DNA of 64,000 nt from Aldehydirespirator sp965219165 (GCA_965219165.1 CBDCMW010000002.1:930001-994000), one strand, 5' to 3'. Positions 16,203-25,004 are shown, numbered from the stretch's first letter. Translations and numbers: made by a program. The notes: generated from the sequence alone by a model not told the origin.

Positions 16203-18545
16203 ATACGTGTCGGGATGTGACCCCAGCAGATGATGGTTCCGTCGGATCGCACCCCGCACGAGTGGTCTAAGCCCGCGGTGATTGCGATGAATGTGCCGGC
16301 GCGCGGGCGGGCTTTCCCAGTTGTGTTGTCGCCCCAGCATCTGGCGGTTCCATCCTCACGCAGACCGCAAGCATGCGACACCCCGGAGTCGATAGTGATG
16401 AAGGTGCCGGAGGGCGGGTCGGCCGCTCCGAGATAGTTGCCCTCGGTGTCGTGGTTGGTGCCCCAGCAGAGGATCCTTCCCTCGGTGCGCAGCCCGCACG
16501 AATGCCACAGGCCTGCCGTGACTGCAGTGAACGTGGACGACGGTGGGTCGGTCTCCCCGAAGACGTCGTCGCCCCAGCAGCTGATGACTCCGTTGGTGCG
16601 CAGCCCGCACGAGTGCCAGGTTCCTGCGCTGACGGCAACGTACTTGCCGCGGCTGACATTGGTCTGACCGACGTTGTTGTCGCCCCAGCACTCGATGGTT
16701 CCGTTGTCGCGCAGCCCGCACGAATGGTTGTTCCCCGCGGTCACAGCAACGAAGGTCCCGGCTGGCGGGTCGGCCTGGCCCGCGTAGTAGTAGTCATCGG
16801 CGTCGTTGTTGCTGCCCCAGCATGTGACCGCGCCGTCGGTGCGCAGCCCGCACGTGTGGCGCGGGCCGGCGCTCACCGCGCTGAAAGAGCCCTCGGGCGC
16901 GTCAGCCTCGCCGTGTTCGTTGTGGCCCCAGCACGCGACGGCTCCGCCCTCCGCAATCCGCACGCGTGGTAGTCGCCAGAACTCACCGCGATGAAGGGTC
17001 TGCCCGGCGGTTCGGTCGCCCCAGCATTCAACGGAACCCGGTACGTATTCCACAAGAATGACTAAAACGAGTGGTCACCGAAGTGAAGGTCCCCTCGGGC
17101 GGCTCTGCGAGCCCGAGGTCGATGCCGGAGTAGTCCTCGTTGCTGCCCCAGCATGCGATGGTGTTGTCGGTGCGCAGCCCGCAGGTATGGCCCCAGGCGG
17201 CGCTCACTGACTTGAAGGTCCCGTTGGGCGGGTCGGCTTGTCCCGCATAGTGGCCCTGCCATTCATTGGTGCCCCAGCATGCGACAGTGGCGTCGGTGCG
17301 CACACCGCACGAATGGGTGTCTCCCGAGCTCACGGAGCTGAAGGTCCCACCGGGCGCGTCTATCTGCCCGGAGTCGTTGAACCCCCAGCATGTGACGGTG
17401 CCGTCGGTGCGCACGCCGCACGAATGCAAAGCCCCTGCGCTCACGGCGCTGAACGTTCCCTGCGGCGCATTGGACTGACCTACGTACTGGTCGTCCCCCC
17501 AACCGTAGTTGGATCCCCAGCATGTGACAGTGCCGTCGGTGCGCAGCCCGCACGAATGCCAACCCCCCACGCTCACGGCACTGAAAGTCCCCCCGGGCTC
17601 GTCGGTCTGGCCGTACCGGTTGTCGCCCCAGCATGTGACGGTGCCTTTGGTGCGCAGCCCGCACGAATGCCAAGCCCCCGCGCCCACGCCACTGTAGGAG
17701 TCGTCGGGCGCATCGGCCGCCCGCGAAGTGTTGTCGCCCCAACATACGATCGCGCCGCTGACGCGAAGTCCGCAGGTATGCGACCAGCCTGCGCTCACGG
17801 CTTGGAACGCGGTGGCAGGCAGCGGCGGCTCGGCGGGCTCCGGCGTGGTTGAGGTTGCTTCTTCGAGGGCGGATGTCGGCACCTCGATGAGTCCCAGGGC
17901 GCGTGCGAGGAAGGTGGCCATCTGAGCCCGGGTGACCGGCTTGTTGGGGCAGTAGCTCAACGGCTCGTCATTGCAGCTCGCCGTCACTCCAGCCGCGGCC
18001 AGCGCATCGATGTTGGCCCTATGGACGCTGCCCTCATCCACATCGACGAACCCCGCCGACTCGGCGGCCTCGAGATCAAAGGCCCGAACCAGGAAGGTGG
18101 CCATCTGAGCCCGGGTGACCGGCTTGTTGGGGCAGTAGCTCAACGGCTCGGTCTTGCAGCCCTTGGTGATCTCCAACGCCGCGAGCCGCTCCACAAGAGG
18201 CAGCCACCACTCACCCGAGTCCACATCAGCAAACGATGACTCTTCAACGGCTGGAGGATCAGTGTCATCGAGGGCGCACCAGCCACACCGCCATCGTCCA
18301 ACGCTTCATCTCCTCACCCGGACAGAACAATCCCTCGCCACACTCAGTGCCATCGAACAACCCCAACGCATCCAGCGCGTCGATACCAGGCTTGTGCACG
18401 CCACCGCTCACATCAGAGAAGCCACCCTGGGGGTCTTGGTCGTCCTGGGCGGACGGGCCGGAGCCCAGCTTGCAGCGGCTAAAGCCGCAATTGCCGCGAT
18501 GGCCGCGAACCGTCGAGAGTGCGCTCCCACTATTATCTACGATGC
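16196..18545 (-). pseudogene. Broken surface protein: S-layer-like (SLH-type) repeats followed by RCC1 repeats
   Basis: Read from right to left, the region first encodes three S-layer-homology-like modules (GGFSDVSGGVHKPGIDALDA, then WWLPLVERLAALEITKGC, then two copies of LSYCPNKPVTRAQMATFL), a Pro/Thr linker, and about twelve RCC1-type repeats of about 38-48 residues with the pattern SAGxxHSCGLRTDGTVTCWGDN. The frame breaks at about 18282 (one base missing in LVRALDD) and three times between about 16945 and 17050, where the repeat reads A, B, C, B frame in turn. Frames between breaks are intact over long stretches. No proper start codon was found at the right end. It would have been a secreted cell-surface beta-propeller protein; either it is a recent pseudogene or the sequence has local errors. 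Confidence 0.75.
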
Positions 18546-18668
18546 GCCAGTTCGGTCACTTGTTGCAGTACATGGCCGCGAGTTCCACCTAATCCATAGC
18601 AGGAGTAGCAACTGACGTCTGGACCAAACCCATCACTAGCCTTCAAGAGGCCTCTTGGGCACTGGCAA

Positions 18669-18764
18669 TGGCGGAGGTGGACGGGAATCGAACCCGCCGG
18701 ACGGGGATCACCCGTCCCACCCGCTTTGAAGGCGGGGGAGCCCACCAGGCACTCAGACACCTCC
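18669..18764 (-). tRNA. selC: tRNA-Sec (anticodon UCA)
   Basis: The minus strand folds as a selenocysteine tRNA: acceptor strand GGAGGTG pairing with CACCTCC, an anticodon loop CTTCAAA (anticodon TCA), a long variable arm (GGGACGGG...CCCGTCC) and a T-arm loop TTCGATT. It is 96 nt long with discriminator G73 and an encoded CCA at 18671-18669. All these are typical of bacterial tRNA-Sec, so this organism should insert selenocysteine at certain UGA codons. The gene next to it, yqeC, belongs to selenium-dependent enzyme maturation. selA, selB and selD are not in the window. Confidence 0.93.
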
Positions 18765-18851
18765 GAGCGGCAGGGTAACCGGCACGGGAGTGCCTCCCCC
18801 CGACCGCTCTGGCTGGCCGCGGTCATGCGCCGGCCCATTACGCTTCGGGCC

Positions 18852-18935
18852 GTGAAGAACTTCAAACGGCTCATAGTTCTGGGCGCGCTGGTGGCTCTGG
18901 TCGTCGTGCTCGCCCGCAAGATCCGGGAGATCTGA
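18852..18935 (+). CDS. Very small single-helix membrane protein
   Basis: From GTG 18852 the frame encodes 27 residues: a short basic start (KNFKRL), one hydrophobic helix (IVLGALVALVVVLA) and a basic end (RKIREI). It ends 15 nt before yqeC and could be part of that transcript. An in-frame ATG at 18824 would add about nine residues. The size and clean helix resemble the tiny membrane proteins seen in actinobacteria, but I do not recognise a family. It could be chance. Confidence 0.4.
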   Translation: MKNFKRLIVLGALVALVVVLARKIREI

Positions 18936-18950
18936 CCCACCGGCCGAGCC

Positions 18951-19685
18951 GTGCGCGCCACCGATCTGGCCGGTGCTGCTGAGGCTCTGGGGCTCGGGCG
19001 CCGGTCGCTGGTAGCCCTGGTAGGCGGCGGCGGCAAGACGACGTTGCTCTTCGCGCTGGGCCGGCAACTGCCGTCCCGGACGCTGCTGACCACCACCACC
19101 CGCATGGGCTGTGACCGCACCGGCGGCTTCGGTTGCCTGGTCGGCCCCACCGACGCCGACCTGGCCGCCGCCTTCGACCGCGACGACGCGGTGCTGGTGT
19201 GGAGGACCACCGACGAGCGCAAGGCGCTCGGGTTCACGCCTGAAGAAGTTGACCGCTGGTTTGCTACAGGGGCCGCCGATCACATAGTTGTGGAGGCCGA
19301 TGGAGCCCGACGCCGCCCCTTCACCGCCCCCGCACCGTGGGAGCCGCCCATCCCGGCCGCTTCCACCCATGTGGTGGCCTGCATCGGCGCCGACGCGCTG
19401 GGCTACGTGATCGCCGACCGGGTCCACCGGCCGCTGCGAGTGGCCGCGGCGGCGGGCTGCTCGCCGTACGAGCGGCTCACACCGGCGCGGGCGGCCGAAG
19501 CCCTGACCAGCCCCATAGGGATGATGAAGAACGTTCCCGGCTCGGCCCGGTTCACGGTGGCTGTGGCCGGGGCCGACCCCGACGACCCGCAGGTGCAGGC
19601 GCTGGTGGCCGAGCTCGACCGGCGGCGGACCGACTCGCTGGTGGTGGTCCGCTCCGACGGGGACGCAACCACCTCGCGGCTGTGA
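18951..19685 (+). CDS. yqeC: YqeC-like selenium cofactor biosynthesis protein
   Basis: A 244-residue protein with a P-loop-like start LVALVGGGGKTTLLFALG and then RTLLTTTTRMG, the two hallmarks of YqeC. Later come VVEADGARRRPFTAPAPWEPP and an HVVACIGADALG strand. YqeC is known from gene clusters for selenium-dependent molybdenum hydroxylases (selenium as a labile cofactor), together with YqeB and the MocA-like enzymes. It lies directly after tRNA-Sec and its stop overlaps the start of the following flavoprotein gene (GTGA), so the two are coupled. No molybdenum hydroxylase is in the window. Confidence 0.8.
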   Translation: MRATDLAGAAEALGLGRRSLVALVGGGGKTTLLFALGRQLPSRTLLTTTTRMGCDRTGGFGCLVGPTDADLAAAFDRDDAVLVWRTTDERKALGFTPEEVDRWFATGAADHIVVEADGARRRPFTAPAPWEPPIPAASTHVVACIGADALGYVIADRVHRPLRVAAAAGCSPYERLTPARAAEALTSPIGMMKNVPGSARFTVAVAGADPDDPQVQALVAELDRRRTDSLVVVRSDGDATTSRL

Positions 19686-21292
19686 GCAGTACCGGCGTCG
19701 CCTCGGAGGTCGGCCGCCGCTCCGGGGCCGCCCGCGACCCCGATGCCGTGGTGGTGGGCGGTGGCCACAACGGTCTGGTCTGTGCCGCCTACCTGGCCCG
19801 GGCCGGGGTGGACACGCTGCTGGTGGAGGCCCGCGACGAAGTGGGGGGCTGCGCCTCGACCGTGAGCGACCTGGATGCCCGGTTCAACATCTGCAGCTGC
19901 GACCACACCCTGGTGCGGGCCATGCCCTTCATGGACGACCTCGACCTGGCCGCCCACGGCCTGCGGTATCTGGAGGCCGACCCCACCACCGTCTACATGG
20001 GCTATGACGGCAGCCCGCCGTGGCTGTTCTTCAACGACAGCGAGCGCACCATCGAATCCATAGGGCGCCACCGGCCCTCGCAGGCCGAGGCCTACCGCCG
20101 CTATCTCGCCGACGCCCGACCGGTGGCCGAGCTCACCCTGGAGATGGGCACCGGACCCGCCTCCACGCCGCGGATGCTGGCGAGGGTGCTGGCCCGCCGG
20201 GCCCGGGGCGGGGCCAGGCTGCTGCAGTGGAGCCGGGCCAGCGCGCTGGACGTGCTGAGGTCGTACTTCGATGATGAGGCCCTGGTCATGCCGGGCATCT
20301 CCAACGGACCAACCGTATGGGGAGCTCCGCCCGACCGGCCCGGCACCGGACTGGCCGGAGCGCTCTATGCCATGCGCCACATGGTCAAGACGGGCCGCCC
20401 GGTGGGCGGCAGCGGGGCTCTGACCGACGCCCTCGCAGCATCCTTCACCGAGGCCGGGGGCCGCCTGAGCTGCGGAACGGCCGTGACCGGACTGCTCACC
20501 GACGGCCAGAGGGTGCGGGGCGTGAGCCTCGCCGACGGCACCGAGGTCTCCGCGGCGGCGGTGGTCACCGCCTGCGATCCGGCCTCGGTGGCGTCGCAGT
20601 GGCTCTCCGAGTCCGGTGTCCGAGCGGCGCGCCGCTTCGTCGACCGGGCCCGCTCGCAGGCACCCGGCGAGGGGTACCAGTCCAAGATCGACGCGGTCAT
20701 CACCGATCTTCCCTGCTACCCGGCGTTGGAAGGCTCGGCCCTGCTCGACCTCTTCGAGGGGCGCGACCCGAACGAGTCCAGCTTCGTCATCTCGCCGACC
20801 GCGGCCGAGCTGGCCGAGGCCCACCGGCTGCGGGGCCTGGGACGGGTGGCGGAGCGCCCCACGATGATGGCCAACGTGCCGTCGGTGCTGGACCCGTCGA
20901 TGCGCAGCCGCGACGGCCATCACGTGCTGAGCCTGGAGGCGCTGTTCACCCCGTACGACGTAGAAGGGGGCTGGGAGGGATCCGCGGAGCCGGCCCGGTG
21001 GCTGGAGGTGTGGTCGGGTCTGCTGCAGCCGGGCTTCCTGGAGTCGGTGGACCGCTACCGGACCATGACCCCGGACCGCTACGAGAGCGAGCTGTTCCTG
21101 GGCCGCGGCTACACCCCGTCGTATGCGGGCTCGCCCCTGTCGTCGCTGTTCGGCCGGCACCGGGCGCTGAGCCGGCACCGAGCGCCGGTGCCCGGACTGT
21201 TCCTGTCGGGCGCAGGCACGTACCCGGGGGCGGGAATCTGGGGGGCTGCGGGCCGCAACGCCGCCGACGCGGTGCTGCGAGCCCTGGGATGA
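19682..21292 (+). CDS. Phytoene-desaturase-like FAD-dependent oxidoreductase
   Basis: A 536-residue flavoprotein of the amine-oxidase/phytoene-desaturase type (COG1233). Near the N-terminus it has the dinucleotide-binding motif VVVGGGHNGLVCAAYLARAG, followed by the acidic residue of strand two (LLVEARDEVGG). Near the C-terminus it has the second FAD motif region VPGLFLSGAGTYPGAGIWGAAGRNAA. The substrate-binding middle part is not specific. These enzymes oxidise carotenoids or other lipophilic substrates. Start GTG overlaps the yqeC stop. It converges on ubiX across a strong hairpin. Confidence 0.85.
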   Translation: MSSTGVASEVGRRSGAARDPDAVVVGGGHNGLVCAAYLARAGVDTLLVEARDEVGGCASTVSDLDARFNICSCDHTLVRAMPFMDDLDLAAHGLRYLEADPTTVYMGYDGSPPWLFFNDSERTIESIGRHRPSQAEAYRRYLADARPVAELTLEMGTGPASTPRMLARVLARRARGGARLLQWSRASALDVLRSYFDDEALVMPGISNGPTVWGAPPDRPGTGLAGALYAMRHMVKTGRPVGGSGALTDALAASFTEAGGRLSCGTAVTGLLTDGQRVRGVSLADGTEVSAAAVVTACDPASVASQWLSESGVRAARRFVDRARSQAPGEGYQSKIDAVITDLPCYPALEGSALLDLFEGRDPNESSFVISPTAAELAEAHRLRGLGRVAERPTMMANVPSVLDPSMRSRDGHHVLSLEALFTPYDVEGGWEGSAEPARWLEVWSGLLQPGFLESVDRYRTMTPDRYESELFLGRGYTPSYAGSPLSSLFGRHRALSRHRAPVPGLFLSGAGTYPGAGIWGAAGRNAADAVLRALG

Positions 21293-21321
21293 GCGCCCGA
21301 CCGGACCGCGGTGTTACCGAA

Positions 21322-21372
21322 CGAATTTCCGGTGGTTTTGGGTGATATGTGACCAAAACTCCCGGAAATTCG
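21322..21372. terminator. Long two-step hairpin between convergent genes
   Basis: An 11-bp perfect inverted repeat (CGAATTTCCGG at 21322-21332 with CCGGAAATTCG at 21362-21372) encloses a second 6-bp perfect one (TTTTGG at 21336-21341 with CCAAAA at 21353-21358), separated by 3-nt spacers on each side and an 11-nt loop. It is markedly AT-richer than its surroundings and lies between the 3' ends of the flavoprotein and ubiX genes. It lacks a U-tract but its position fits a bidirectional terminator. Confidence 0.6.
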
Positions 21373-21384
21373 AGGCTCGACCGG

Positions 21385-21954
21385 CTACTCGCCCCAGCGG
21401 GGTATGTCGGCCACCTCGATGCCCAGATGCTCCAGGGCCCGCACCACCGAGTGGGTCACGAGGTCCTCGATCGAGGCCGGACGGGTGTAGAAGGCCGGCA
21501 CCGGCGGGTACATGACCGCGCCGATCTCCGCGGCCTGGGCCATCAGGCGCAGATGCCCCAGATGCAGCGGGGTCTCCCGCACCATCAGCACCAGTGGCCT
21601 GCGCTCCTTGAGCGTCACGTCGGCGGCCCGCGACACGAGGTCGGAGCCGAAGGAGTTGGCCACCGCGGAGAGCATCTTGATCGAGCAGGGGGCGATGATC
21701 ATCCCGGCCGTGGCGTAAGAACCCGACGAGATCGGAGCGGCGATATCGCGCGAGCCGTGCACCACATCGGCCAGCGCCTCCACATCGGCCGGCGCCAAGT
21801 CGGTCTCGTAGGCCAGGGTCTGGCGGCCGGGGCCGGTCATCACCAGATGGGTCTCCACGTCGTCCAGGTCTCGCAGCAGCTCCAGCGCCCGGATCCCGTA
21901 CACCACGCCGGTCGCCCCGCTGATGGCCACCACCACCCGCCGCGGCCCGCTCAC
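21385..21954 (-). CDS. ubiX: UbiX-family flavin prenyltransferase
   Basis: A 189-residue flavoprotein with the UbiX signature RRVVVAISGATGVVYGIRALELL at the N-terminus (glycine-rich FMN loop), then IISSGSY-like PISSGSYATAGMIIAPCSIKML and LVLMVRETPLHLGHLRLM, and PPVPAFYTRPASIEDLV at the end. UbiX joins a prenyl group to FMN to make prenyl-FMN, the cofactor of UbiD decarboxylases, and the ubiD gene lies just upstream. The start is taken as GTG 21954 with the Shine-Dalgarno GGGGAGGT 8 nt before. This same start region is what is repeated in tandem upstream. Confidence 0.93.
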   Translation of the reverse strand: MSGPRRVVVAISGATGVVYGIRALELLRDLDDVETHLVMTGPGRQTLAYETDLAPADVEALADVVHGSRDIAAPISSGSYATAGMIIAPCSIKMLSAVANSFGSDLVSRAADVTLKERRPLVLMVRETPLHLGHLRLMAQAAEIGAVMYPPVPAFYTRPASIEDLVTHSVVRALEHLGIEVADIPRWGE

Positions 21955-22270
21955 GACAGGCACCTCCCCACCACCCGCCGCGGCCCGCTCACGACAGGCA
22001 CCTCCCCACCACCCGCGGCGGCCCGCTCACGACAGGCACCTCCCCACCACCCGCGGCGGCCCGCTCACGACAGGCACCTCCCCACCACCCGCGGCGGCCC
22101 GCTCACGACAGGCACCTCCCCACCACCCGCGGCGGCCCGCTCACGACAGGCACCTCCCCACCACCCGCGGCGGCCCGCTCACGACAGGCACCTCCCCACC
22201 ACCCGCGGCGGCCCGCTCACGACAGGCACCTCCCCACCGGACCGCCGACAGCCCCCCACGCTGTGCTCAC
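21951..22270 (-). other. Chain of eight GTGA-coupled mini reading frames leading from ubiD into ubiX
   Basis: On the minus strand the ubiD stop TGA overlaps a GTG at 22270 that opens a 17-codon frame (MSTAWGAVGGPVGRCLS). Its TGA overlaps the GTG at 22220, which opens a 13-codon frame (MSGPPRVVGRCLS). Six more such frames start at 22182, 22144, 22106, 22068, 22030 and 21992, and the last TGA overlaps the ubiX GTG at 21954. Each frame is 42 nt including stop, which is the 38-bp repeat plus the 4-nt GTGA overlap. Each internal start also has its own GGGGAGGT ribosome site. All of this is visible in the sequence; whether the frames are translated is inference. Confidence 0.8.
21955..22238. repeat. 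38-bp tandem array (7.5 copies) between ubiD and ubiX
   Basis: Copies start at 21955, 21993, 22031, 22069, 22107, 22145, 22183 and 22221 with an exact period of 38 bp. They are identical apart from a CCGCGG/CGCGGC swap in the copy next to ubiX and truncation of the last at about 22238. There are no spacers, so this is not CRISPR. On the minus strand each copy contains the Shine-Dalgarno GGGGAGGT, the end of ubiD-like sequence CCTGTCGTGA and the first codons of ubiX (GTGAGCGGGCC). Confidence 0.97.
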
Positions 22271-23613
22271 GACAGGTACTTCTGTAGGTCCACCGGCGCG
22301 TAGGCCACCCGCTCGCCGTACTCGCGGCGCTCCCGCTTGTAGGTGGCGTCGATGCCCACCTTGGTGCTCACGCCCCGGTTGTCGGCGGTGGGGTCCATCT
22401 CGTGGCCCTGGGCGTCGCCCGCCACGAACACGTCGTCGAGCCAGTGGACCCGGTTGGTGAGAGCCCAGTGCAGCTCGGAGGGCTGGCTGACGTCGATGTC
22501 GCGGTCCACCACGATCACGTTGCGGATGTTGATGTGGGCCGCCATGGCCGCCATTGCCAGGTTCTTGGGCGTGCCCGGGTTGTCGCGGTCGATCTGGATG
22601 ACGGCCAGGAACCCGTTGCCGTAGGGCGGGATATGCACATCGGCGCAGGGGTCTATGTGGCGCACGAAACGGCGCAGCAGCGGCTCCCGGGGCAGCACGT
22701 TGCCGATGAACACGTGCTCGTACCATCCCGGGATGATCGTCTGGTAGACGGGACTGTTGCGCCAGCAGATCGCGGTGACCTCCACGGTGGGGCTGGGCCA
22801 CATCTCGCCGTGGTAACCGTGGAACTCGGCCAACGGGCCCTCGTCGGCGCGCTGGTTGGGACGGATGCGTCCCTCGATCACCACCTCGGCGCGCGCGGGC
22901 ACATCCACGTCGACGGTGCGGCCCCGGCACACCTCAACCGGGCGGCCCCTCAGTGCTCCGGCGATGAGAAGCTCGTCGATCGGGGTGCGAACGCCCGCCG
23001 CGATCATCACCGCCGGGTCCAGCCCGATGGCCAGCGCCACGTCGAAGGGCGCCCCCGGATCGGAGCGGCTGCGCATGAACGTGCCCACGTCTCGCCATTC
23101 GTTGACGTTGAAGCCCAGCACGTTGCGGTCCAGCATCAGCATCCGGTTGTACGACAGGTTCCCGCGGCCGCTTACGGGATCCTTGGTCACGCTGACCGCG
23201 CCGGTGATGAAGGCTCCGCCATCGCCACGGGAGTGCGTCGGTATGGGGATGGCAGCCAGGTCCACGTCGTCGCCAACCACACAGTTGTCGTGCCAGGCCG
23301 CGTCGTCCACCCGTGCCGTCGCCACTGAGTTGGCCGGTTCCAGCGCATGGCCCATGCGGTCCACCACCTCGCCGGGCTCGCAGCCCAAGGCCAGCGCGGC
23401 GGTGCGACGGCTGCTGACCGCCCCGGAGAAGATGGGCCACGGCGAGTCCTTGGGCGCCTCGAACAGCGCCGGACCGGCGTCGGCCCGCTCCAGCGCGGCG
23501 GCCACGTCGGCCAGCTCGTGCTCGAGGCTCACCGGACGCGATATGCGGTTGAGCATCCCTGCCGCCTCAGCCGCGGCCATATGGCTGCGCAGGTCGCACA
23601 CGGGCTCGGCCAC
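22267..23613 (-). CDS. ubiD: UbiD-family prenyl-FMN-dependent decarboxylase
   Basis: A 448-residue enzyme of the UbiD family: PALFEAPKDSPWPIFSGAV near the N-terminus, DLAAIPIPTHSRGDGGAFI, SVTKDPVSGRGNLSYNRM (prenyl-FMN and metal site), AEFHGYHG and the C-terminal PTADNRGVSTKVGIDAT. These enzymes reversibly decarboxylate aromatic or unsaturated acids using prenyl-FMN made by UbiX. Length is typical. The GTG start follows a -10-like TAGGGT by 6 nt (leaderless). The 3' end is CTGTCGTGA, whose last bases begin the mini-frame chain toward ubiX. Confidence 0.9.
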   Translation of the reverse strand: MAEPVCDLRSHMAAAEAAGMLNRISRPVSLEHELADVAAALERADAGPALFEAPKDSPWPIFSGAVSSRRTAALALGCEPGEVVDRMGHALEPANSVATARVDDAAWHDNCVVGDDVDLAAIPIPTHSRGDGGAFITGAVSVTKDPVSGRGNLSYNRMLMLDRNVLGFNVNEWRDVGTFMRSRSDPGAPFDVALAIGLDPAVMIAAGVRTPIDELLIAGALRGRPVEVCRGRTVDVDVPARAEVVIEGRIRPNQRADEGPLAEFHGYHGEMWPSPTVEVTAICWRNSPVYQTIIPGWYEHVFIGNVLPREPLLRRFVRHIDPCADVHIPPYGNGFLAVIQIDRDNPGTPKNLAMAAMAAHINIRNVIVVDRDIDVSQPSELHWALTNRVHWLDDVFVAGDAQGHEMDPTADNRGVSTKVGIDATYKRERREYGERVAYAPVDLQKYLS

Positions 23614-23646
23614 GCCCTCACCCTACGCCGCGGCCCGCCCGACCCC

Positions 23647-23726
23647 GAAGTCGCCCGCCGCTCCGGCTGCGCCATAGCCTGAAGTCGCCCGCCGCTCCGG
23701 CTGCGCCATAGCCTGAAGTCGCCCGC
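23647..23726. repeat. 34-bp tandem duplication upstream of ubiD
   Basis: Two identical 34-bp units (23647-23680 and 23681-23714) are followed by 12 bp of a third. They lie between the ubiD start and the stop of the glycosyltransferase gene, i.e. in the ubiD promoter region. Nothing else is evident here except an 8-bp inverted repeat (CGCCCGCT with AGCGGGCG) about 25 nt apart at about 23718-23757. Confidence 0.85.
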
Positions 23727-23783
23727 TGCAGCGCAGGCATCATCTGTTCAAGCGGGCGAGTTGCCGAGCAGGCCGCGACTTCA

Positions 23784-24989
23784 TCAGGTAGGTCGCATGC
23801 TGGGGTCGAGCACGTCGAGGAGCATCGGAGCCACTTCAGGGGCGCGCTGCAGCACCTGCCGCCACGACGGATTCAGCTCATCCTCGCAGGGTTTGGCCCT
23901 GCATGCCTCGACGGCGTCGGCGACGCTGCGGGCGAACACCTCGACCGTGGCCTCCTCAGCCGCTGCGTCCACGACATAGCCGTTGATCTCGGCGTCGTTG
24001 GCATAGTGCCGGATCAGATCCCGGGCTGCAGCGAGGTAGGCGTCGCAGAGGCCGGAGGTGCCGTCGAGCGACTCCGAGCCCACACGCCGGAGGATGGTGG
24101 CGGCGACATCGACGCTCATGCGGCGCAGCCCGGCGGTCGCGTCGTCAGCGGAGAGGTCCTGGTGCTTGTGGTCGTATGCGTTGGCCACGGACACTTGGCA
24201 GATCCCTGAGGGCTCGCATTGGGCGTACACGTCGGAGAGGATGCCGATGTCCATGCCCCAGTGGCCCGGAATGCGCAGGCTGGCCGCCACCTCGGACTCC
24301 ATGGCCGTCTCCCCCGCCAGCGGGTAGCGGAAGGCCTCCAGGAAGCGCAGGTAGCCGTGCTCGCCCGCCTCGGCCCTGAGCGCCCGCACCAGCGGGGCGA
24401 CCAGCAGCCGGGTGACCCGGCCCCCGAAACGGCCCTCGGTGACACGGTGGTAGTAGCCCTTGGCGAAGGAGTAGCCGAAGCCGGGGTGGGCCACCGGATA
24501 CACCAGCCGGGCAACCAACTCCCGGCTGTATCCCACGATGTCGGCGTCGTGCATGGCGATCACCTGCTCGGTTCCTCCGGCGAGCACCGCTCCCAGGCAG
24601 TACCAGACGTTGCGGCCCTTGCCGCGGCTGCGCGGCGCAAGCCCCAGGGCCTGCAGGCGCTCCTCGATGCGACAGACCGCTTGGCTGTCGATCCACAGCA
24701 CGTCGCGTCGCTGGGGGAGGGCGTCGACGAGGCGGCGAGCGTTGCGGCAGTCGGTCTCACTCGCCTGGTCGAGGCCCACCACGACGCGCGCCAGCCAGTC
24801 GGCCGATGCCAGTTCGGCAACCATCTCGGTGAGGGCCTCCGAGCCGATCTCAGAGGCGAGGCAGGGGATGATCAGAGCCACCGGACGTGTCGCGGCCCAC
24901 AGTCGCAAATCGCGTTCGAGGTCGGCGACACTGCGGTGACCGAGATCGTGCAGAGTGGGCACAACACCGATCTGACCGAAGTCCGCCAC
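23784..24989 (-). CDS. GT81/GT2-like glycosyltransferase (possible glucosyl-3-phosphoglycerate synthase)
   Basis: From GTG 24989 the protein has about 401 residues with a GT-A fold: ALIIPCLASE near the start, the metal-binding AMHDADIVGYSRELVARL, FGYSFAKGYYHRVTEGRFGGRVTRLLVAPLVRAL, and PLAGETAMESEVAASLRIPG followed by GHWGMDIGILSDVY. This combination resembles GpgS-type enzymes that transfer glucose from a nucleotide sugar to 3-phosphoglycerate, a step toward glucosylglycerate or methylglucose lipopolysaccharide. The match is from memory and the substrate is uncertain. The frame stays open upstream to 25124, but that part contains a 19-bp duplication and reads like noncoding sequence, so I use the later start. 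Confidence 0.7.
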   Translation of the reverse strand: MADFGQIGVVPTLHDLGHRSVADLERDLRLWAATRPVALIIPCLASEIGSEALTEMVAELASADWLARVVVGLDQASETDCRNARRLVDALPQRRDVLWIDSQAVCRIEERLQALGLAPRSRGKGRNVWYCLGAVLAGGTEQVIAMHDADIVGYSRELVARLVYPVAHPGFGYSFAKGYYHRVTEGRFGGRVTRLLVAPLVRALRAEAGEHGYLRFLEAFRYPLAGETAMESEVAASLRIPGHWGMDIGILSDVYAQCEPSGICQVSVANAYDHKHQDLSADDATAGLRRMSVDVAATILRRVGSESLDGTSGLCDAYLAAARDLIRHYANDAEINGYVVDAAAEEATVEVFARSVADAVEACRAKPCEDELNPSWRQVLQRAPEVAPMLLDVLDPSMRPT

Positions 24990-25004
24990 GCCAAGCAGTG
25001 TCGC

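Noticed and set aside
16945..17060. Programmed frameshifting in the RCC1 gene
   Set aside because: Three shifts in different directions within about 110 bp, with no slippery site or downstream structure, fit decay or sequence errors better.
17028..17060. TGA in the RCC1 gene read as selenocysteine
   Set aside because: tRNA-Sec is present nearby, but the downstream frame after this TGA is wrong and the repeat continues only in a shifted frame.
21955..22238. Possible CRISPR array
   Set aside because: The 38-bp units follow one another without any spacers, and no cas genes are near. It is a plain tandem repeat.
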